From: Hymenobacter swuensis DY53
GTDB lineage: Bacteria > Bacteroidota > Bacteroidia > Cytophagales > Hymenobacteraceae
Direction: 5' to 3'
Assembly (NCBI RefSeq): GCF_000576555.1
Contig: NZ_CP007145.1
Coordinates: 2,604,001-2,668,000 of the forward strand
Length of the DNA: 64,000 nt
Part shown: piece after piece, positions 33,754 through 41,935 of the stretch
Numbering within the stretch: position 1 is the stretch's first letter
Layout: every line of letters begins with the position of its first letter
The notes under the pieces: generated by a model
What the model was told of the DNA's origin: nothing
Databases searched by the model: none
What the model saw: only the letters and a program-made list of their open reading frames with translations
Program-made: the position numbers and the translations under genes

Positions 33754-34623
33754 ATGTCCAACCTGATTCCGACCTACCGGCTGCAGAGCTTTTCCCGCCC
33801 CGATGAGGAGCTGGCGGACGCGTTTTTTCTGGATGAGCATACCCACACGGCCGGCCCGCCCCTGGGTGTGCCGTATCGGGGCAACTACTACAAAATCGGG
33901 ATTTGCCTGCGCGGCACGGCGACGCTGAAGGCCAATCTGGAAACGTACTGCATCGAGCCGGGCAGCCTGATGCTCATCACGCCCCACATTATCAAAGAGT
34001 GGACGGACTTCTCGCCCGACCACGACAGCCTGTCGGTGTTCTTCACGCCCGAGTTCATCACCACCCGCAACCACATTCCGGTCGACAATTTTCAGTTTCT
34101 GGAAAGCGCCACCCGGCACGTGCTGCCCCTCGCGGCGGCGGAAGCGGCCAGCATTACGGCCTCCATGCGCCTGCTGCAGCAGAAGTTTCAGGCTCCGCAC
34201 CCCTACCGCAATCAGGTCATCAAAAGTCTGATCAACAGCCTGCTCTACGAGGTGGTGGGCCTCTACGATCAGCAGCACGCGACGCTGCAGGCCACCCAAA
34301 CCCGCAGCCAGCTGCTCACCGCCGAGTTCAAGCTCCTGGTAAACGCGCACAGCACCACCGCGCGCAGCGTGAAGTTCTACGCCGACCACCTCTGCATCAC
34401 GCCCAAACACCTCACCGACACCCTGAAGCAGACCACTGGCAAAACCGCCGGCGAGTGGATTGAGGAAGCCGTGATGCTGGAAGCCAAGGCCCTGCTGCAG
34501 CACGGGCAGCTTTCCGTGGCCCAGGTAGCCGACCTGCTGCACTTCCCCGATCAATCGGCGTTCAGCCGCTTCTTCCGCAACAGCCTCGGCCTCTCGCCCA
34601 CGGCGTATAAGCAGGCGGGATAG
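33754..34623 (+). CDS. AraC-family transcriptional regulator
   Basis: This 289-residue protein has an N-terminal cupin-like sensing half (YYKIGICLRGTATLKAN, SLMLITPHIIKEWTDFSPDH). A C-terminal double helix-turn-helix follows (SVKFYADHLCITPKHLTDTL, then VAQVADLLHFPDQSAFSRFF). The effector is unknown. It is divergent from the YghZ-type reductase, and a regulator next to a divergent reductase is a frequent pairing, so that gene is a candidate target. The ATG at 33754 is used because in-frame sequence upstream is repeat. Confidence 0.93.
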   Translation: MSNLIPTYRLQSFSRPDEELADAFFLDEHTHTAGPPLGVPYRGNYYKIGICLRGTATLKANLETYCIEPGSLMLITPHIIKEWTDFSPDHDSLSVFFTPEFITTRNHIPVDNFQFLESATRHVLPLAAAEAASITASMRLLQQKFQAPHPYRNQVIKSLINSLLYEVVGLYDQQHATLQATQTRSQLLTAEFKLLVNAHSTTARSVKFYADHLCITPKHLTDTLKQTTGKTAGEWIEEAVMLEAKALLQHGQLSVAQVADLLHFPDQSAFSRFFRNSLGLSPTAYKQAG

Positions 34624-34649
34624 GCTTCTAAGATGAGGTAGAACCTAAT

Positions 34650-34697
34650 GGAACGTCATACTCCATATGGCGTCCACTTATCGAAGCATATCTACCT
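34650..34697. repeat. Family A remnant with CATATGGCG
   Basis: A decayed copy starts GAACGTCATACTCCATATGG and ends with GAAGCATATCTACC. It shares CATATGGCG with the remnant at 22376-22440. Confidence 0.5.
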
Positions 34698-34724
34698 GCC
34701 CATATTTTCACTAAACCAGCAGCT

Positions 34725-35087
34725 GTGTCGACTTACCTCTCTACCCCGGAATTGATAGCCCGCGTTCATCTTGGTAAAGAGGTTGAACAATGGCTTTCAT
34801 ATGAGAAGAATAAGGAATATGCTTTCATAAGGTGGTTGGTCATTGGTAGAGAAAAAGACCAATTTACCGTTACCTATTATGAGTCATTCGATGAAGGCGA
34901 CGAAGACTTCTATGACGTATCCGAATTTTCAGTGCTGGACCCGGAGGACACTCCTTATGGCATCACACACGAGTTTGACTCGGTAGAAAAAGTGCTTGTT
35001 TTTGCTGTTACAACTTATGGGGCATCAGCTGATAAGTTCGTGGCGGGCGGCATGATTCAGGAAGAATACATCAAGCATCTATGCTAA
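34725..35087 (+). CDS. Hypothetical acidic protein, AT-rich gene
   Basis: This 120-residue acidic protein (many Asp, Glu and Tyr; FDEGDEDFYDVSEFSVLDPE) starts from GTG at 34725. It has no signal peptide or membrane span. The gene is much more AT-rich than its surroundings, which suggests transfer. Size and composition resemble immunity proteins of toxin systems, but I do not recognise a named family and no toxin is near. Confidence 0.6.
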   Translation: MSTYLSTPELIARVHLGKEVEQWLSYEKNKEYAFIRWLVIGREKDQFTVTYYESFDEGDEDFYDVSEFSVLDPEDTPYGITHEFDSVEKVLVFAVTTYGASADKFVAGGMIQEEYIKHLC

Positions 35088-35109
35088 GGGCTTCTGTCTT
35101 TGACACCTC

Positions 35110-35158
35110 AACGAAGCGGTAGAGATGCTTCGACTACGCCCCGCATGAAGTTCTGAAT
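35110..35158. repeat. Family A half-copy
   Basis: AACGAAGCGGTAGAGATGCT through CGACTACGCCCCGCATGAAG is the right half of a family A element. The matching left half is missing. Confidence 0.55.
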
Positions 35159-35359
35159 AGTGGCAGAGGTTGCTGCTGACTCTTGCCAGCTGCCTCTTCC
35201 CGCCTTTTTGCCCAACCTTCCCGCCCTTTCGCTCTGGTAGCGGGCGTGTGGGTGGGCCACCTTTGCATCACCCGCTTCCGGCCGGAACTTGAATAGCTGA
35301 ATCAGGCAATTGCCGGCCGGCGCGGGCAATGTTTCTCTTCCTTATTTTTCCCTTTTTGT

Positions 35360-36220
35360 ATGATTCTGATAACGGGTGCAGCCGGCCACATTGGGTTGGC
35401 GGTGATAGAGCGGCTGCTGCAGCTGATTGACCCTGACCAGGTTGCTGGCCTGGTGCGCGACGAAGCCAAAGCCGCCGGCTTGAAGGCGCGGGGCGTGCAC
35501 ATCCGCGTGGGCGACTACCGCGACCCGGCCTCCCTGGACCGGGCCATGCAGGGCGTCAGCAAGGTGCTGCTGGTTTCCGGCGGTGGCGAAGACGACGGCC
35601 TGCAGCAGCACTGCAACGTGGTAGATGCCGCCAAAAAAGCTGGCGTAGCGTGCCTGGCCTATACCAGTCGCGCCCTGCAAAACCCCGCCACGCTGGTCAA
35701 CCAGCTTATGGAGCGCCACTTCCAGACGGAGGACTACATCCGGGCCAGCGGGGTGCCGTACGTGCTGTTTCGCAACATTCTGTACCTGGACACGATGCCG
35801 CAGTTTGTGGGTCCGCAGGTGTTTGAGCGGGGCATTCAGCTGCCCGCCGGTCAGGGCCGGGTGGCCTTCGCGCTCCGCCAGGATATGGGCGAGGCCATTG
35901 CCAACGTGCTGGCCGACAGCCGCTGCGACAGCCGTATCTTCACCTTCACCGGCAGCGCCACCTACTCCTTCGCCGACGTGGCCGCGGCCCTGAGCGAGCT
36001 ATCCGGGAAGCCCGTGGCCTACACGCCCATCGAGCAACCCGCCTTTGAGGCCCGGCTGCAGGCGCAGGGCCTGCCCGAGGTAGCCATCCGGCGCATCACT
36101 GGCTTCCTCACCGACATCAAAAACGGCCAGGAATCCACCATTAGCACTGATTTAGCCGACGTGTTGGGTCGCCCGCCCACGCCGCTGAAGGAAGGATTGA
36201 AGGCTATTTTCAAGCTGTAA
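35360..36220 (+). CDS. NmrA-like / QorB-type NAD(P)H-quinone oxidoreductase
   Basis: This 286-residue atypical short-chain dehydrogenase starts MILITGAAGHIGLAVIERLL, so the dinucleotide-binding GxxGxxG is at the very N-terminus. The pattern SRALQNPATLVNQLMERHFQ, RNILYLDTMP and PAGQGRVAFALRQDMGEAIA matches the QorB / NmrA subgroup, which reduces quinones or senses NADPH. It is followed by a hairpin at 36240-36265. No regulator is adjacent. Confidence 0.88.
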   Translation: MILITGAAGHIGLAVIERLLQLIDPDQVAGLVRDEAKAAGLKARGVHIRVGDYRDPASLDRAMQGVSKVLLVSGGGEDDGLQQHCNVVDAAKKAGVACLAYTSRALQNPATLVNQLMERHFQTEDYIRASGVPYVLFRNILYLDTMPQFVGPQVFERGIQLPAGQGRVAFALRQDMGEAIANVLADSRCDSRIFTFTGSATYSFADVAAALSELSGKPVAYTPIEQPAFEARLQAQGLPEVAIRRITGFLTDIKNGQESTISTDLADVLGRPPTPLKEGLKAIFKL

Positions 36221-36239
36221 ACAGATGCCTCTCATCAGT

Positions 36240-36265
36240 AACGCCCGGCCGAAACGTCGGGCGTT
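36240..36265 (+). terminator. Hairpin after the NmrA-like gene
   Basis: AACGCCCG and CGGGCGTT form an 8-bp stem around a GCCGAAACGT loop. The T run is weak, so this is a probable rather than strong terminator. Confidence 0.55.
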
Positions 36266-36383
36266 GGTATTTGCGGTGGGAACCAGATTCGCGGAGTGAC
36301 GTGCCCAGGTTGGGTGGCTAACCTACTTGCACTGCGGCGCTTATGTTCTACATTAGGCAGACAGCCCTAACGCCCTGCCGCTT

Positions 36384-37730
36384 ATGCCTACCGCTACAAC
36401 TGCCGCCGCGCCGACCCTGAAGAAAGTACTCCGGCCGTTGCACCTGTGGGCACTGGCCGTGGGGCTGGTCATTTCGGGCGAGTATTTCGGCTGGAACTAC
36501 GGATGGGCAGTAGCCGGGCCGGTGGGGTTTCTGGTGGCTACGCTGCTGGTGACGGTGCTCTACGTGACGTTCATTTTCAGCTTCACGGAGCTGACGACGG
36601 CCATTCCGCACGCGGGCGGGCCGTTTGCCTACTCCTACCGCGCCTTCGGGCCGCTGGGCGGGTTGGTGGCGGGCTATGCCACGCTGGTGGAGTTTCTGAT
36701 GGCCCCGCCGGCCATTGCGCTGGCGCTGGGCAGCTACGGACACTTTTTGCATCCGCAGGTGCCGGTGCTGGGCACGGCGCTGGCCTGCTACGCGGTGTTT
36801 ATCGGCCTGAACCTGCTGGGCATGAAGGAGTCGGCGCGGTTTTCACTGCTGGTGACGCTGCTGGCGGTGGGCGAGTTGGTGGTGTATATGGGGCTGGTGG
36901 CGCCGAGCTTCCGGGTCAGCAACTTTCTGGCCCACCCGGTGCCGCTGGGCGCGGCGGGCGTGTTTGCGGCCCTGCCGTTTGCCATCTGGTTTTACTTGGC
37001 CATCGAGGGCGTGGCCATGGTGGCGGAGGAAGTCGAAAACCCCAAAAAAACCATTCCCAAGGGCTACCTCTACGGGCTGGGCACGCTGGTGGTGCTGGCC
37101 CTGGGCGTGATGGTGCTTACCGGCGGCGTTACGGACTGGCGCACCCTCAGCCGCATCGATTATCCCCTGCCAGAGGCCCTGGCCGTGGTGCTGGGCCGCC
37201 ACAGCCGCCTGACGCAGCTGTTTGCCAGCATCGGGCTGTTTGGGCTAGTGGCTTCGTTCCACGGCACCATCATCGGCTACTCGCGGCAGGTGTTTGCCCT
37301 GGCCCGCAGCGGCTACCTGCCCGGGTTTCTGGCCCGCGTGAACCCGCGCTTCCAGACGCCGCACTGGGCGTTGGTAGCCGGCGGCGTGGTGGGCGCGGTG
37401 GCTCTGCTCACCGGCACCACGGCCCAGGTCATTGTGCTGTCGGTGCTGGGCGCGGTGGTGATGTACACCATCAGTCTGCTGAGCCTGTTTGCGCTGCGCC
37501 GCCGCGAGCCGCAGCTGGAGCGGCCCTTCGTGGCCCCGTTCTACCCGTGGTTTCCGCTGCTGGCCCTGGCCCTCACGCTGCTGAGTCTGGGGGCCATTGT
37601 GTATTATAATGTATGGCTGAGCGTGGTGTTTTTCGCCGGTCTGGGGTTGGCACTGGCCATTTTCGTGCTGCTGGGCCGCCACCGCCGGCCGGTGCCAGCA
37701 GACGCTTTGCTCAATGCCGAACGACTGTAG
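36384..37730 (+). CDS. eat: Ethanolamine permease (APC family)
   Basis: This 448-residue protein has about twelve membrane spans and starts LHLWALAVGLVISGEYFGWN, the signature of the ethanolamine permease branch of amino acid/polyamine transporters. The segments FTELTTAIPHAGGPFAYSYR and FHGTIIGYSRQVFALARSGY also fit. It should import ethanolamine across the inner membrane. The next gene is eutB, which supports the substrate. A composite repeat separates the two, so they may be transcribed separately. Confidence 0.9.
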   Translation: MPTATTAAAPTLKKVLRPLHLWALAVGLVISGEYFGWNYGWAVAGPVGFLVATLLVTVLYVTFIFSFTELTTAIPHAGGPFAYSYRAFGPLGGLVAGYATLVEFLMAPPAIALALGSYGHFLHPQVPVLGTALACYAVFIGLNLLGMKESARFSLLVTLLAVGELVVYMGLVAPSFRVSNFLAHPVPLGAAGVFAALPFAIWFYLAIEGVAMVAEEVENPKKTIPKGYLYGLGTLVVLALGVMVLTGGVTDWRTLSRIDYPLPEALAVVLGRHSRLTQLFASIGLFGLVASFHGTIIGYSRQVFALARSGYLPGFLARVNPRFQTPHWALVAGGVVGAVALLTGTTAQVIVLSVLGAVVMYTISLLSLFALRRREPQLERPFVAPFYPWFPLLALALTLLSLGAIVYYNVWLSVVFFAGLGLALAIFVLLGRHRRPVPADALLNAERL

Positions 37731-37983
37731 AGACGCGACACTTCGCGTCTCGGCGTTGCTGACACTACGTGGGTTTGGAATGACAGCGCAATTACGTTAG
37801 AACATCATGTTGAACCCCGCGAAGCATATTTTAGGACGTCGTACTGAGCTTGTCGAAGCATCTCTACCGCTTCGCCTGCACGATTGAGTTAGCCAGAGGT
37901 AGAGATGCTTCGACAAGCTCAGCATGACGGTCACTGAAAGCAACATCACCAACGACGAGACGCGAAGTGTCGCGTCTCTACAG
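37727..37983. repeat. Composite element: family B arms around a family A hairpin
   Basis: The left B arm (37727-37762, TGTAGAGACGCGACACTTCG) and right B arm (37941-37983, ending CGCGTCTCTACA) are inverted. Between them lies a full family A hairpin (37835-37931, arms GTACTGAGCTTGTCGAAGCA and TGCTTCGACAAGCTCAGCAT). It fills the gap of about 300 bases between the permease and eutB; I see no gene in it. Confidence 0.88.
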
Positions 37984-38034
37984 CCGCCAGAACGAGTCTC
38001 ACTACTCAATACCAAGTACTCACTACTTAACACC

Positions 38035-39417
38035 ATGTACCGCCATACCATCCGCCAGCGCACCTACACTTTCCCGGACCTGCGGACGCTGCTGGCGCGG
38101 GCCTCGCCCCTGCGCTCCGGCGACCAGCTGGCCGGCGTGGCGGCCGAAACCTACGAGGAGCGAGTGGCCGCCCAGTACGCCCTGGCCGACGTGCCGCTGC
38201 GCCAGTTTCTCACCGAAGCCCTGGTGCCCTACGAGCAGGACGACGTCACCCGCCTCATTATCGATACCCACGATGCGGCGGCCTTCGCGCCCGTCGGCCA
38301 CTTCACCGTGGGGCAGCTGCGCGACTGGCTGCTGTCGGCGGCGGCGGATGCGGCTACGCTGCAACGCCTCGCCCCCGGCCTCACGCCCGAAATGGTGGCG
38401 GCCGTGAGCAAGCTGCTGCGCAACCAGGAGTTGATTGGCGTGGCCCGGCGCGTGGAGGTAATCACGCGGTTTCGCAACACGCTGGGGCTGCGCGGGCGCC
38501 TGGCCACCCGCCTGCAGCCCAACCACCCCACCGACGACGCGCGGGGCATTGCCGCCAGCCTCGTCGACGGCCTGCTCTACGGCAGCGGCGACGCGGTGCT
38601 GGGCATCAACCCCGCCACCGACAGTCCCCGCGCCATCCGCCAGCTGCTGGAACTGCTCGACGGCGTGCGGGAGCAGTTCCAGATTCCGACCCAGACCTGC
38701 GTGCTCGGCCACGTCACCACCACCCTGGAGCTGATCCGGCAGGGCGCGCCCGTGGACCTCACGTTCCAGTCCATCGGCGGCACGGAGGCCACCAACGCCA
38801 GCTTCGGGGTGAGTCTGAGCTTGCTGCGGGAAGCCCACGAGGCCACCTTGAGTTTGAACCGGGGCACGCTCGGCGACAACGTCATGTACTTTGAAACCGG
38901 CCAGGGCAGCGCCCTGAGCGCCAACGCCCACCATGGCCTCGACCAGCAGACCTGCGAGGCCCGCGCCTACGCCGTGGCCCGGCGGTTTCGGCCGCTGCTG
39001 GTGAATTCGGTGGTCGGCTTCATCGGCCCCGAGTACCTCTACGATGGCAAGCAGATCATCCGGGCGGCCCTGGAAGACCATTTCTGCGGTAAGCTGCTGG
39101 GCCTGCCCATGGGCGTGGACGTATGCTACACCAACCACGCCGAAGCCGACCAAGACGACATGGACACGCTCCTGACGCTGCTAGGCGTGGCCGGCTGCAC
39201 CTTCATCATGGGCATTCCCGGTGCCGACGACATCATGCTCGGCTACCAGTCTACCTCCTTCCACGACGCCCTCTACCTGCGTCAGGTTCTCGGCCTGCGC
39301 CCCGCCCCCGAGTTCGAGGCCTGGCTCCAGCAACAGGGCATTTTTGGGGAGCAAGGCCAGCTACTCCCGGCATCAACGGGGCACCGGCTGCTGGGCGCGG
39401 GCGGACTGGGCCACTGA
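38035..39417 (+). CDS. eutB: Ethanolamine ammonia-lyase large subunit
   Basis: EutB with EutC forms the adenosylcobalamin-dependent lyase that splits ethanolamine to acetaldehyde and ammonia. The 460-residue protein has the expected length. Conserved parts include RLQPNHPTDDARGIAASLVD, GINPATDSP, SIGGTEATNASFGVSLSLL, YFETGQGSALSANAHHG, DVCYTNHAEADQDD and GIPGADDIMLGYQSTSFHD. The ATG at 38035 is used because upstream in-frame sequence is repeat. The small subunit gene is 1.65 kb further on, after three other genes. No microcompartment shell or eutA reactivase gene is in the window. Confidence 0.97.
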   Translation: MYRHTIRQRTYTFPDLRTLLARASPLRSGDQLAGVAAETYEERVAAQYALADVPLRQFLTEALVPYEQDDVTRLIIDTHDAAAFAPVGHFTVGQLRDWLLSAAADAATLQRLAPGLTPEMVAAVSKLLRNQELIGVARRVEVITRFRNTLGLRGRLATRLQPNHPTDDARGIAASLVDGLLYGSGDAVLGINPATDSPRAIRQLLELLDGVREQFQIPTQTCVLGHVTTTLELIRQGAPVDLTFQSIGGTEATNASFGVSLSLLREAHEATLSLNRGTLGDNVMYFETGQGSALSANAHHGLDQQTCEARAYAVARRFRPLLVNSVVGFIGPEYLYDGKQIIRAALEDHFCGKLLGLPMGVDVCYTNHAEADQDDMDTLLTLLGVAGCTFIMGIPGADDIMLGYQSTSFHDALYLRQVLGLRPAPEFEAWLQQQGIFGEQGQLLPASTGHRLLGAGGLGH

Positions 39418-39443
39418 TGAATGGCGGTATTATTCCGCACAGT

Positions 39444-39545
39444 TGTAGAGACGCAATATCTTGCGTCTCGTCGTTGAACGGCCCGAAACCACGCCGGCGT
39501 AACAACATCAGCAACGACGAGACGCAAGATATTGCGTCTCTACAG
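39444..39545. repeat. Family B inverted pair
   Basis: TGTAGAGACGCAATATCTTG at the left and CAAGATATTGCGTCTCTACA at the right are exact inverses. CGTCTCGTCGTTG and CAACGACGAGACG extend the pairing around a short loop. It lies between eutB and a VOC-family gene. Confidence 0.9.
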
Positions 39546-39578
39546 CCTTGGCCGCTTAAAACCCTTTCCCTCGCCCCT

Positions 39579-39947
39579 ATGACGCAAAAAATCCGCTCCC
39601 TCCGCCCCTTCATCGGGGCCAAAGACTACGCCGTTTCGCGCAGCTTCTACCGCGCCTTTGGCTTCACCGAAATCGTCCTGTCGTCGGCCATGTCCCTGTT
39701 CACGTTGGGAGGCGTGAGCTTTTACCTGCAGGATGCCTACGTGGCAGACTGGGTGGACAATACCATGCTGTTTCTGGAGGTCGAAGACGTGGAGCAGTAC
39801 TGGCAGGAGCTGACGGCGCTGGATTTACCCGGCCGGTTTTCCGGCGTAAAGCTGGTGCCCATCCGGGAGGAAGTCTGGGGCCGGGAAGGCTTCGTCCACG
39901 ACCCCGCCGGCGTCCTCTGGCACATCGGCGAGTTTAATCAAGGGTAA
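39579..39947 (+). CDS. VOC-family (glyoxalase-like) protein
   Basis: This 122-residue protein has the paired beta-alpha-beta pattern of vicinal-oxygen-chelate proteins (SLRPFIGAKDYAVSRSFYRA, GGVSFYLQDAY, FVHDPAGVLWHIGEF). It lacks the full set of glyoxalase I metal ligands as far as I can see, so the reaction is open; bleomycin-resistance-like binding is another option. It is the first of three genes that separate eutB from eutC. Confidence 0.85.
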   Translation: MTQKIRSLRPFIGAKDYAVSRSFYRAFGFTEIVLSSAMSLFTLGGVSFYLQDAYVADWVDNTMLFLEVEDVEQYWQELTALDLPGRFSGVKLVPIREEVWGREGFVHDPAGVLWHIGEFNQG

Positions 39948-39953
39948 AATTCC

Positions 39954-40056
39954 AGAACGTCATGCTGAGCTTGCCGAAGCATCTCTACCGCTTCGTTGCA
40001 ATGGCAATTCAATGTCAGCACGCAAGATGCTTCGGCAAGCTCAGCATGACGTTCAA
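39954..40056. repeat. Family A inverted repeat
   Basis: AACGTCATGCTGAGCTTGCC and GGCAAGCTCAGCATGACGTT are perfect inverse ends, with GAAGCATCT / AGATGCTTC paired within. The centre carries CAGCACGC as in the copy at 33635-33735. Confidence 0.9.
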
Positions 40057-40101
40057 GAAGTTTCAATTGACTTTCCGGATACCGCCCTTCTACCCAACCC
40101 T

Positions 40102-40578
40102 ATGACTGCCCAGGAAATCATCCAGCATCTGCAGCTGCTGCCCCACCCCGAGGGCGGCTACTACCGCGAAACCTACCGCGCCACCGACACCCTGACCACC
40201 GCCGAGGGCAATACCCGCAGCGTGAGCACAGCCATTTACTACTTGCTTGAAAACGAGGACAAGTCGCACTTCCACCGCATCAAGTCCGATGAGTTGTGGT
40301 TTTTCCACCAGGGGCAGGCACTGGAAATCATCCTGCTGACACCCGGTCAGCCCACCCGCCTCGTCCTCGGCAGCAACTTCAGCAGCGGCGAGCTGCCGCA
40401 GGCCGTTGTACCGGCCAATACGTGGTTTGCGGCCCACCTGCCGCACCGCGCCGGCTTCGCGCTGGTCAGCTGCACAGTGGCCCCCGGCTTCGATTTCGCG
40501 GATTTTGAGCTGGCCGAGCGGGCGGCGCTACTTGCGGAGTTTCCGCAGGAGGCGGAGTTGGTGGAGCAGTTTACGTAA
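40102..40578 (+). CDS. Cupin (DUF985) protein
   Basis: This 158-residue protein follows the DUF985/cupin_5 pattern: LQLLPHPEGGYYRETYRA, TAIYYLLENEDKSHFHRIKS, DELWFFHQGQALEIILL and SCTVAPGFDFADFELA. The two His of SHFHR are likely metal ligands in the cupin barrel. Family members have been proposed as sugar epimerase-like enzymes, but function is not established. It sits between eutB and eutC without an obvious link to ethanolamine. Confidence 0.92.
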   Translation: MTAQEIIQHLQLLPHPEGGYYRETYRATDTLTTAEGNTRSVSTAIYYLLENEDKSHFHRIKSDELWFFHQGQALEIILLTPGQPTRLVLGSNFSSGELPQAVVPANTWFAAHLPHRAGFALVSCTVAPGFDFADFELAERAALLAEFPQEAELVEQFT

Positions 40579-40592
40579 GAACAAAAGTCATT

Positions 40593-41057
40593 ATGCACCT
40601 ATCTACAAATCGAAATAGAATGCCTGTTCATCACCGAGATGAAAAATATTTAGATGAAGTCATCAGGCAAAGATTCTCATCTGCTTTTATGAGCAATAGC
40701 AAATGGGTGAAACTACTTTCCACTCTGATTGCTAATTCCTTGCATATTAAACAGTGTAGAATAAGACTCATATGGGATGATACAAAGCCGTATCGGCGGC
40801 TTGTGTTTGATGAAAATACACAGTTTGGGCTCGACTATTATGAAACCTCCATGGAAGCTATGGTTTCTGGCAAACCAAGAGGATGGTATGATTATAAGGA
40901 AATAGAGTGGCTAGATTTTCCAAGCCTAGAAATTAGTGAGGGTAGCGCCCCCGCCATTCAACAGGATATAGAGACTATACAATCACTAATTGACGGTACC
41001 GGGCAATACAGAACAGAAATCACAGCAGACAATTTAAGGCTGTACGCTTACCTCTGA
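40593..41057 (+). CDS. Hypothetical protein, AT-rich, DUF6678-like
   Basis: This 154-residue protein has the segment CRIRLIWDDTKPYRRLVFDE, GWYDYKEIEWLDFPSLEI, DIETIQSLIDGTGQY and a short C-terminal strand. It recalls the DUF6678 family from memory, with low certainty. The gene is clearly AT-richer than eutB and eutC, suggesting insertion from elsewhere. An internal ATG at 40620 is an alternative start. It begins 14 bases after the cupin gene and ends 11 bases before eutC. Confidence 0.6.
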   Translation: MHLSTNRNRMPVHHRDEKYLDEVIRQRFSSAFMSNSKWVKLLSTLIANSLHIKQCRIRLIWDDTKPYRRLVFDENTQFGLDYYETSMEAMVSGKPRGWYDYKEIEWLDFPSLEISEGSAPAIQQDIETIQSLIDGTGQYRTEITADNLRLYAYL

Positions 41058-41068
41058 CAGTGAATAAA

Positions 41069-41857
41069 ATGCCCGACGAACTATCCCACCACACCCCTCC
41101 CCCCGACGACCCCTGGGCCGGCTTGCGGGCCTACACCGCCGCCCGCATCGCCCTGGGCCGCACCGGCAGCAGCGTGCCGCTACGGGAGGCGCTGGCATTC
41201 CGGCTGGCCCACGCCCACGCCCGCGACGCCGTGTACTCCACCCTCGACCTGCCCCGCCTCACCGCCGGCCTCACCGCCGGCCTGACGGCCCTCGCGCTGT
41301 CGGTGCAGCCCGTGCGTAGCCGCGCCGAAACCCGCGAGCAGTACCTCCAGCGCCCCGACTACGGCCGCCAGCTGGCCCAGGAGTCGCGGCAGCTGCTGCA
41401 GGACACGCCGGCTCCCGAAGCCACTGACGTAGCCCTGATTCTGGCCGACGGCCTCTCCGCCACCGCCGTGAATGAGCACGCCCTGCCCCTGCTGCATGAG
41501 TTACTGCCGAAGCTGCGGCAGGCCGGCTTCCGCCTCGCGCCCGTGGTGCTGGCCGAGCAGGCCCGCGTGGCCCTCAGCGACGAAATCGGGGAGCTGCTGG
41601 GGGCGCGGCTGGCGCTGATGCTCATTGGGGAGCGGCCGGGCCTGAGCGCCCCGCACAGCCTCGGAGTCTACCTTACCTACGCCCCCCGCCCCGGCCGCAC
41701 CGACGAGGCCCGCAACTGCGTCTCCAACATCCGCCCCGAAGGCCTCCCCTACGCCGCCGCTGCCGATAAGCTGTTCTACCTGATGCAAGAGTCGTTGCGG
41801 CGGCAGCTTTCGGGGGTGGCCCTGAAAGATGAAATGGGGCTTCTGGGTGAGTTATAG
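41069..41857 (+). CDS. eutC: Ethanolamine ammonia-lyase small subunit
   Basis: EutC (262 residues) provides part of the cobalamin pocket of the lyase. Conserved parts are DPWAGLRAYTAARIALGRTG, LAHAHARDAVYSTLD, RPDYGRQL, LILADGLSATAVNEHALPLL and GERPGLSAPHSLGVYLTY, ending NIRPEGLPYAAAADKLFYLM. The ATG at 41069 is used; a GTG at 41060 would add three residues. In most genomes eutC directly follows eutB, so its separation here is unusual. Confidence 0.96.
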   Translation: MPDELSHHTPPPDDPWAGLRAYTAARIALGRTGSSVPLREALAFRLAHAHARDAVYSTLDLPRLTAGLTAGLTALALSVQPVRSRAETREQYLQRPDYGRQLAQESRQLLQDTPAPEATDVALILADGLSATAVNEHALPLLHELLPKLRQAGFRLAPVVLAEQARVALSDEIGELLGARLALMLIGERPGLSAPHSLGVYLTYAPRPGRTDEARNCVSNIRPEGLPYAAAADKLFYLMQESLRRQLSGVALKDEMGLLGEL

Positions 41858-41928
41858 CGTGAAGCTCCACGAGTGAGGCAGCCTGTCTGTTGGCACATGG
41901 TGCGCTGCCTCACTCGCGGAGCTTCGCT
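41857..41928. terminator. Large hairpin between convergent genes
   Basis: AAGCTCCACGAGTGAGGCAG and CTGCCTCACTCGCGGAGCTT form a stem of about 20 bp with one mismatch, around a loop of about 21 bases. It begins at the eutC stop and ends 8 bases before the stop of the opposing hydrolase gene. Confidence 0.65.
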
Positions 41929-41935
41929 TTACAGG

